Positions 58,564 to 64,000 of a DNA stretch of 64,000 bases are shown here, in pieces. The notes beneath the pieces were generated by a model, which was not told the DNA's origin, searched no databases, and worked only from the letters and a program-made list of their open reading frames with translations. Position 1 is the first letter of the stretch; every line of letters begins with the position of its first letter. This stretch comes from Orobanche coerulescens (taxonomy: Eukaryota; Streptophyta; Magnoliopsida; Lamiales; Orobanchaceae): NCBI GenBank assembly GCA_033398695.1, contig CM065815.1, positions 11,128,501 to 11,192,500 on the forward strand, in the 5' to 3' direction. Position numbers and translations under genes: made by a program.

Positions 58564-58760
58564 CACTACACCAAAAACAGGATTTTGTGACATCGAAACT
58601 CCCTGCATTTGTGACTGTTAATGACAGTCACAACTTTATAACTGCCAATAACAGTCACAAAGACCAAACAGTGATAAATCCAAATGTTTGTGACTGTTAA
58701 TGACTGTCACAAGTGTTGTGACTGTCGTGAACAGTCATAAACTTTTTCTCTTTCTCTTTT
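58564..58760. mobile_element. CACTA (En/Spm) transposon terminus
   Basis: Begins CACTACACCAAAAACAGG, a typical CACTA terminal repeat, followed by a subterminal array of TGTGACTGTTAATGACAGTC-like motifs in both orientations (about 58611, 58638, 58688, 58717). The opposite end was not found in the window. Confidence 0.72.
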
Positions 58761-59004
58761 TCTTTTTGTTTATCCTCTCAAAAAAGTCGTTTCTCTCTCT
58801 CTCACTCACTATTTATATTCTCACCGTACCCCTCTATCTCCCATCTAACCTCTCCCCCTCTCTCACTCCCTAAAATAAACACACGCACACCACGAATCCA
58901 CGATATATTCCCTAAAATTGAATCGGCACACAAATTGAAATATTTTCCCTTTTTGTTCAGTTTGTTGTGTTTTAGTCGTGTTCTCCTGGTGTGGGGTCCA
59001 CGGC

Positions 59005-59041
59005 ACTGTAATAACCCAATGGGATTTGGGGTCATTACAGT
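59005..59041. repeat. 37-bp imperfect palindrome at the pogo 3' boundary
   Basis: ACTGTAATAACCCAATGGG pairs with the following TTTGGGGTCATTACAGT. It directly abuts the truncated C-terminus of the pogo-like transposase and may be a terminal repeat of another element. Confidence 0.6.
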
Positions 59042-59044
59042 ATA

Positions 59045-60474
59045 CTATGACTGCATGAAAAAATTATGAAGGATTTTTGACGCTTCTATTGCTTCTTTTC
59101 GCGTAACCGGCTCTAATAGTACCGTATCATCTTGAGCTTCATCCTCAATTGGATTTTCAATTATAGTATCAGCAATTTCTTTTAAGTTTTGGATTTATGA
59201 ATATCCTTCATTTTCACCCGGATAATCCAATAGATGATTGACATCCATTTGATTGTGATGATGAAAATTTTTAATCAATGCAGCGAGTTCATGAGTACCT
59301 GCTTCAGTATCCGCATGTAAATTTGTTGAATCTTCTTCATTCACTGGACGAAGTTTACAATGTCTTAAACAATTGGTTATTGTCTCTTGCTGCACATTTA
59401 TAGTCCAGGCTGAGACTACAAGATTAATGGCGTCTAGAACATTAAGCTTTTCTGGATCGGATTGTCCCAACTCATGGCCTTCTAGTATCATACGGTAGAG
59501 CCTCGTACGATAGTGCATCTTGAAAACTCTTATTACCGCAGCATCACAAGGTTGAATTTTTGATGTCATGTTAGGTGGTTGAAAGAACAACTCAATATTT
59601 TCTAGTCCTTCAATAATTTTGGGATGGGCAAGACAATTATCTACCACCAATAAAAATTTTCTACCATGCATTTTTTCGATCAAGACAACGAACATATTCA
59701 TCAAAAAGTACACTAGTCATCCATGCTCTCTTGTTAGCACGATATTCACAATTTAAGCAACTCATATTCACATTCTTAAAGCAACGTGGTTTAGCATACT
59801 TACCAATGATCCATAAAGGAATTTTTTCTGATCCATCTTCATTGCAACAGAGAACAACGGTAAGCCTTTCTTTATCTTGTTTTTTTCCTTCCAATTGCTT
59901 TGTTGCAAGAGAATGGTCGGCTTGTAACCCGTAAAACAAACCAGTTTTATCCATATTAAACACATTTTCCATAAGGACCTGATTTATTTTCTCCATTAAA
60001 AACTCTAATTGTTTCTCTAATTCTTGTGTGTCAACAGAGCCACTTTCTCCGAAACACGAAATGACTTGATACCATGTCTCATATTAAACTTCTCAAGCCA
60101 ACCTTGAGAAAATTTGTTCGACCCAGCAGATTGTTGAGGATATAACATCTTCATTGTCTCTCTCGCCTTCTCCAAAATGAGCTCTTCGACATATTCACAC
60201 GATCTTGGTATTGCAGGAACCACTCATAAACAACCTTTTCCATATCTGGAAACTTTGCTGGTTTGTTCCTCTCCGTTTCTCCTCCTTTTTCTAAGTTAGC
60301 ATCAACATACTCACATGACCTCTTGAGAGTGTTTGAAATAGTACCTTGACTAACTTTCAAATGAAAATTCGGATCGAGCCACTGTTGCAAGTCTTTTTGG
60401 GTAAGAGTATGATGACCTCTCTTGTACTCACATAGTGACTTGCGTATTTGATTAGTCATAGTTTTTTTCAACAC
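59045..60474 (-). pseudogene. pogo/Tigger-type transposase (CENP-B-like DNA-binding and DDE_1 domains)
   Basis: Four overlapping frames give one protein. The psq/CENP-B N-terminal helix region is at 60151-60474 (LTQKDLQQWL...VSQGTISNTLKR). The second CENPB domain is at 60017-60223 (KFSQGWLEKFNMRHGI). The DDE_1 core spans 59195-59996: NMDKTGLFY, then CNEDGSEKIPLWIIGK, then VVDNCLAHPKI and NMTSKIQPCDA carry the catalytic Asp residues. The C-terminal tail (LLEPVTRKEAIEASK) continues in another frame to a stop at 59045-59047. Frameshifts near 60200, 60020, 59690 and 59200 inactivate it. An AT-rich end resembling pogo/Emigrant-type termini (AGTGGAACCTTTATAAATTA on the complement, about 60850-60874) may mark the element's 5' boundary. 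Low GC and strong decay suggest age. Confidence 0.85.
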
Positions 60475-60879
60475 CTTTTATGTGAGAAGTCATTGTATTT
60501 GTTGGTATGTTTTTACAAATCTTTTGTTATATATATAGTAATTCTTCCATAAGTATTTAACATTGAACATACTGTACATATGAATCTAGTTTTAAAATAT
60601 TGAACATACGTACGAATCTAGTTTTAAAACATTGAATAATTAGATTCAAGTTCCTAACATTGAATACTAATTAGATTCCTAACGTTGAATACTCATTAAT
60701 ATCTCTATGTAATTAAATTTAAATTTATAGAATTTTGATGTAATTAATTTTAAATTGATTGAATATAAATTACCTCTTAAATTAATAAATTATTAATTTA
60801 TTAATTAATTAATACCTCTTTAAAATTAATATTTTGTTCGATCCCAACCGTATTAATTTATAAAGGTTCCACTATAGGT

Positions 60880-61889
60880 GCACGAGAACATGAAGATATG
60901 ATCTCAGCAGTTGGGAAAAAAGAAAAAAAAAACAGCAACTAGTCTCCTACCACACCAACCACACCGTTCCCCCCACCCCCAAGTCTTTCACACTTTTTTT
61001 TGCCCCACCCTACTTTGAACTTCACTTTTTAATCTTTCTTTCTTTCTTGGAACTGTTTCCTCACTCTTTATGTTAGAATATTCTTACTATTTGTAGGGTT
61101 GGGACCGGTTCGATTCTTGGTAAAAAATTAAAGAACTGGAACCAGTTTTAAAATATATAAATCGGTTTGGTTTTTGATCACTTTTTTTCAGGAACCGAAT
61201 TAGAAACCGAAATCGAAAAAACCGATTTTTTCTTCAGGAACCGGATTTAATGTGTAAAAACCGGGTTTTTTCGGTTCTTTTATGAACCGAATTGTGCAAA
61301 AAAAACGAATTTTGTAAAAAAAAACCCGAATTTTGAGTAGAAATCGAATTTAATGTGTAATATGTTGAACAAAATATATTTAATTTGCTTTGTTTAATAC
61401 CTATATTATGTAAAAATTTATATATAATATATTTTTATTATTATATATATAATATATATAGAATCGGTTCCAAACTGTTTTTTTCTAACATCATAAAACA
61501 GGAACATGAATCGGAACCGAATTATTAAAAGGAACCGAATTAAAAACCGGAACCGGTTAATAATAAAAAAAACCGGAACCGAAACTAAATTTCTCGGTTC
61601 GATTCGTATTAAAATTCGATTTTTAGGGTAAAAATCTCAGCCCTACTATTCTGTTTATTATTATTTTCTAGGTATAGTTTAAGTCAATATCTTTTGTTTT
61701 CTCTGTCTACGTCTAAACTTGGAATATTTACTATTTATGTTAGAATATTCTTACTATATATTTGGATGATCAATATACACAATCCTAAGAAGAATTTATA
61801 TTGTAACATGGTATGAGAGATCTTATGATAGAGATCAAAGATCCTTTACAATCATCTGTCATTAAGGTTGTACATACCTCTATATATAG
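60880..61889. mobile_element. Non-coding region with a hAT-like, CCGGTTC-rich element (about 61096-61650)
   Basis: TAGGGTTGGGACCGGTTCG (about 61096) faces the complement of GTAAAAATCTCAGCCCTA (about 61630-61648). Many GGTTC/GAACC subterminal motifs lie within. A 24-bp stretch beginning TTTATGTTAGAATATTCTTA is repeated on both sides (about 61068, 61735). No gene. Confidence 0.5.
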
Positions 61890-62018
61890 GTAGAGTCTTT
61901 ACGGAAACAGCCTCCCTACCGTAATAGGTAGGGGCATGATCTGCGTACATTTTACCATTCCCAGACCCTGCTCTGAGCGGGATATACTGGGTATGTTTGG
62001 TTTGGTTTGGTTTGGTTT
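61890..62018 (+). mobile_element. 5'-truncated SINE/LINE 3' end with 16-bp target duplication
   Basis: Carries ACGGAAACAGCCTCCCTACC, then CTGCGTACATTTTACCATTC and GGGATATACTGGGTATG, ending in (TTTGG)n. Flanked by perfect atacctctatatatag at 61874-61889 and 62019-62034. The 3' end matches the plant SINE family also seen at 765-890. Confidence 0.82.
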
Positions 62019-62034
62019 ATACCTCTATATATAG

Positions 62035-62575
62035 GGATGTCAAGGGGTAGGGTAGGGTACGAGTATGCCTTCTCCATACCATACCCTCATATAAAATGTC
62101 TTATCCATACCTTACCTATTACCCTATTTTCTATAGCGGGTAGGGTACGGGCATTACCCTGCGGGTAAACGGGTACCCGCGGGTAAAGCGGGTTACCTAT
62201 TTATGTTCATTTAACACTATTTCACAACAAAAAAGACTCCAAAAAATACAAAAAAAAAATATAATCAATGAGTCAATGTATATTAAAATTTGATATAATT
62301 TAACTCAAATTTATTAATGTATCACATATAAATTATAACTAATAAAATTAAAATTGAAACAGTCAATATATTCTTTTATTATATATATATATATATAATG
62401 TTTAGGGTAATCGGGTAGGGTAATCGGATAAAACATAAATCTCATACCATACCCTTACCCTAACGTAAAATAACGGGTACGGGCAGTACCCTACATTTTA
62501 CCCGAATATGTGGATACTACCCGCCCTATGACCCATTTACCCACGGGTAAGCATGTAGGGAATTTGCATCGGTTG
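62035..62575. mobile_element. GGGTA-rich non-autonomous element
   Basis: GC-rich ends full of GGGTA/TACCC (for example CGGGTACCCGCGGGTAAAGC) enclose an AT-rich centre with a TA microsatellite (62382-62397). The ends (GGGATGTCAAGGGGTAGGG; complement TCCCTACATGCTTACCCG) are weakly inverted. A matching fragment lies at 10341-10375 next to the uL5c promoter. Confidence 0.5.
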
Positions 62576-62748
62576 GACCTGTGATTAGCACTATTAAATC
62601 TCACTTTTACTATCTATTTTTATCTCTTTTGCCTTTATTTTTCTGTTATTTGCTTGAACATTTTTTTTTTCTCCTCGCCGATATTAAAAGAAGACGGTTC
62701 ATAGTTCATGACATATGAGTAATGCTGATTGACACAGCGACAATACAC

Positions 62749-62840
62749 TGTGATAGCGCGTCGTGGCGCGAAGTGAGATAAAAGTGAAATGTCACAATCA
62801 CATTTATCTCACTTCAGGATCGCGCCACATACGTATCACA
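62749..62840. repeat. 92-nt inverted repeat / hairpin
   Basis: TGTGATA, GTGGCGCG, AAGTGAGATAAA and TGA on the left pair in order with TCA, TTTATCTCACTT, CGCGCCAC and TATCACA on the right, with a loop around AATGTCACAA. Confidence 0.7.
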
Positions 62841-63016
62841 ACCTCGCCAAGTCAATCGAAAGTAAGATTACTCTAACTATATTTGTCATTAAAAACCTAT
62901 CAAACAATTTTATCAGACTTCATTCTTCGCATTATGAATGTTTCATTTTTTTCTATTTTTTTTCTTGTTCGTGTATTGAAGGAAAAAAATTATAGACCCT
63001 CTGTAAAAACTCCTTA

Positions 63017-64000
63017 GGGTGGAGGGTATGGGTCACTCTCATCACCCATCTTTCACCCATCATTCATCCCTCATTCACCCCTCATTCATACTAGGAAACC
63101 CATCTTTCACCCATCATTCACCATCTTTCAAATTTATTTTTTTAATATAATAATTTTAATATTCCATAAAAACTAAAATACATTTCATATTAAAAACTAC
63201 CATTAAATCTAGAGATAAAAAAGAAGCTAAAATCCACAAAAAAAAATAAAAAAATACTAAAATAAAATATAAATACTAGTCGTCTAGACTTGGAATGTGT
63301 GCGTGCTCAATATGATCGATGAGATCCATTCGGAGAGTTTCGTGAACACCCTCGTCTCGGATCTCCAATAGCACGTCGTCATTTACTTGTGCATTCATCG
63401 ACGGATCTGGAATGTAGTCGGGACATAAAGCCAACCCTCGTCTTTTAAAATCATGTTGTGCAAAATAATACACGCATACATGACCCTCCTAATCGGTTTC
63501 CTCGGTTTGTCGTCCGGCCCACGAAGTATACCCCAACGTTGTTTAAGGACGCCGAAAGCCCGTTCTACATCCTTTCGTGCGGCTTCTTGTGCTTTGCTAA
63601 ACCGGACACGCTTATCACCGGTTGGGTAAGGAATGGTTTTCACAAATCGCCCACTTGGGTAAATTCCATCTGCGAGATAATATCCATGCTTATACTCGCC
63701 CACGTATCATATATGGAATCACCGGGGAAGTACCATTGACTTGACCATTGAATAAGGGTGACTGATTCAACACGTTTAAGTCGTTGTTTGAACCGGCAAC
63801 ACCAAAATACGCATGCCAAAACCAAGTATCTTGTGACGCAACTGCTTCAAGCATGATAGTTGGCCCTGGGTGGTCACCCCGGTGGAATTGTGCACGCCAA
63901 GCCATTGGGCAATTCCGCTACGCCCAATGTGTACAATCAACACTTCCTACATTAAGTATACAAAATAAAAATTGTATGTAACTAAAAAAAAATGCTAAAT
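63017..64000 (-). mobile_element. PIF/Harbinger transposon, running off the right edge
   Basis: The left end GGGTGGAGGGTATGGGTCA follows a TTA (63014-63016), the PIF target type. Next come subterminal CACCCATCTTTCACCCATC repeats and then a transposase in reverse orientation. The far end lies outside the window. Confidence 0.7.
63276..63960 (-). pseudogene. PIF/Harbinger transposase fragment (plant DDE_4 type)
   Basis: Read leftward from about 63960: SVDCTHW (first catalytic Asp), a stop codon, CPMAWRAQFHRGD, IMLEAVASQDTWFWHA, GSNNDLNVLNQSPLF (second Asp), YYLADGIYPSGRFVKTI, ARKDVERAFGVLKQRW (catalytic Glu) and YACIILHNM. At least two frameshifts (about 63455 and 63690) and a stop (about 63932) make it non-functional as it stands. 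The N-terminal part would lie beyond 64000. Confidence 0.85.

Overview
The window is nuclear DNA of a flowering plant, almost certainly a eudicot. Its genes are rich in introns, one encodes a chloroplast-targeted protein, and two belong to plant-specific branches of their families. The rest is plant transposon content: Stowaway, hAT and Harbinger MITEs, Tekay and SIRE-type LTR retrotransposons, and tRNA-derived SINEs. No rRNA, tRNA or CRISPR locus was seen. Species cannot be named; the SINE family at 765-890 and 61890-62018 is one I associate with asterids (weak, from memory).

Four host genes were rebuilt by hand-splicing, each with a summed coding length divisible by three. (1) 334-5214 (-): sphingoid long-chain base kinase 2-type lipid kinase, 12 coding exons, 345 aa. 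(2) 6780-10259 (-): chloroplast ribosomal protein uL5c, 3 exons, 267 aa with transit peptide. (3) 38435-45901 (+): CBE1-like eIF4E-binding protein, 11 coding exons, 1002 aa, with a canonical YX4L-phi motif and one GC-AG intron. (4) 50770-52655 (-): plant endosulfine/ARPP-19 protein, 6 coding exons, 117 aa. From memory, the Arabidopsis counterparts of genes 2 and 3 lie very close together on chromosome 4 (AT4G01310 and AT4G01290), so they are probably an old neighbouring pair.

Between genes 2 and 3 lies about 27 kb of retroelements (10380-37691). In order: a Tekay-like gag remnant with its 3' LTR; a tandem LTR-gag-LTR-gag-LTR array of a SIRE-like element that carries gag but no pol (14464-32964), with a 10.5 kb Tekay chromovirus inserted in its first gag (16004-26465) and that chromovirus itself interrupted by a foreign LTR-like block; a hAT-type insertion in the last LTR (31326-32003); a dead Ty1/copia element (32965-36344); and a Harbinger-like element (36564-37691). 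The retroelement block starts only about 120 bp upstream of the uL5c start codon.

The most unusual signal is in the LTRs. The two main families carry dense arrays of short palindromes with a C(G/A)TACG-type core upstream of the LTR TATA box (TAACGTACGTAA in the SIRE-like LTRs, TTAGCGTACGCTAA in the Tekay LTRs).

The right side (45.9-64 kb) holds endosulfine and then gene-poor, AT-rich DNA with foldback elements, long-TIR Mutator-like elements, SINEs, one CACTA end, a decayed pogo/Tigger transposase (59045-60474) and a Harbinger transposase fragment running off the right edge.
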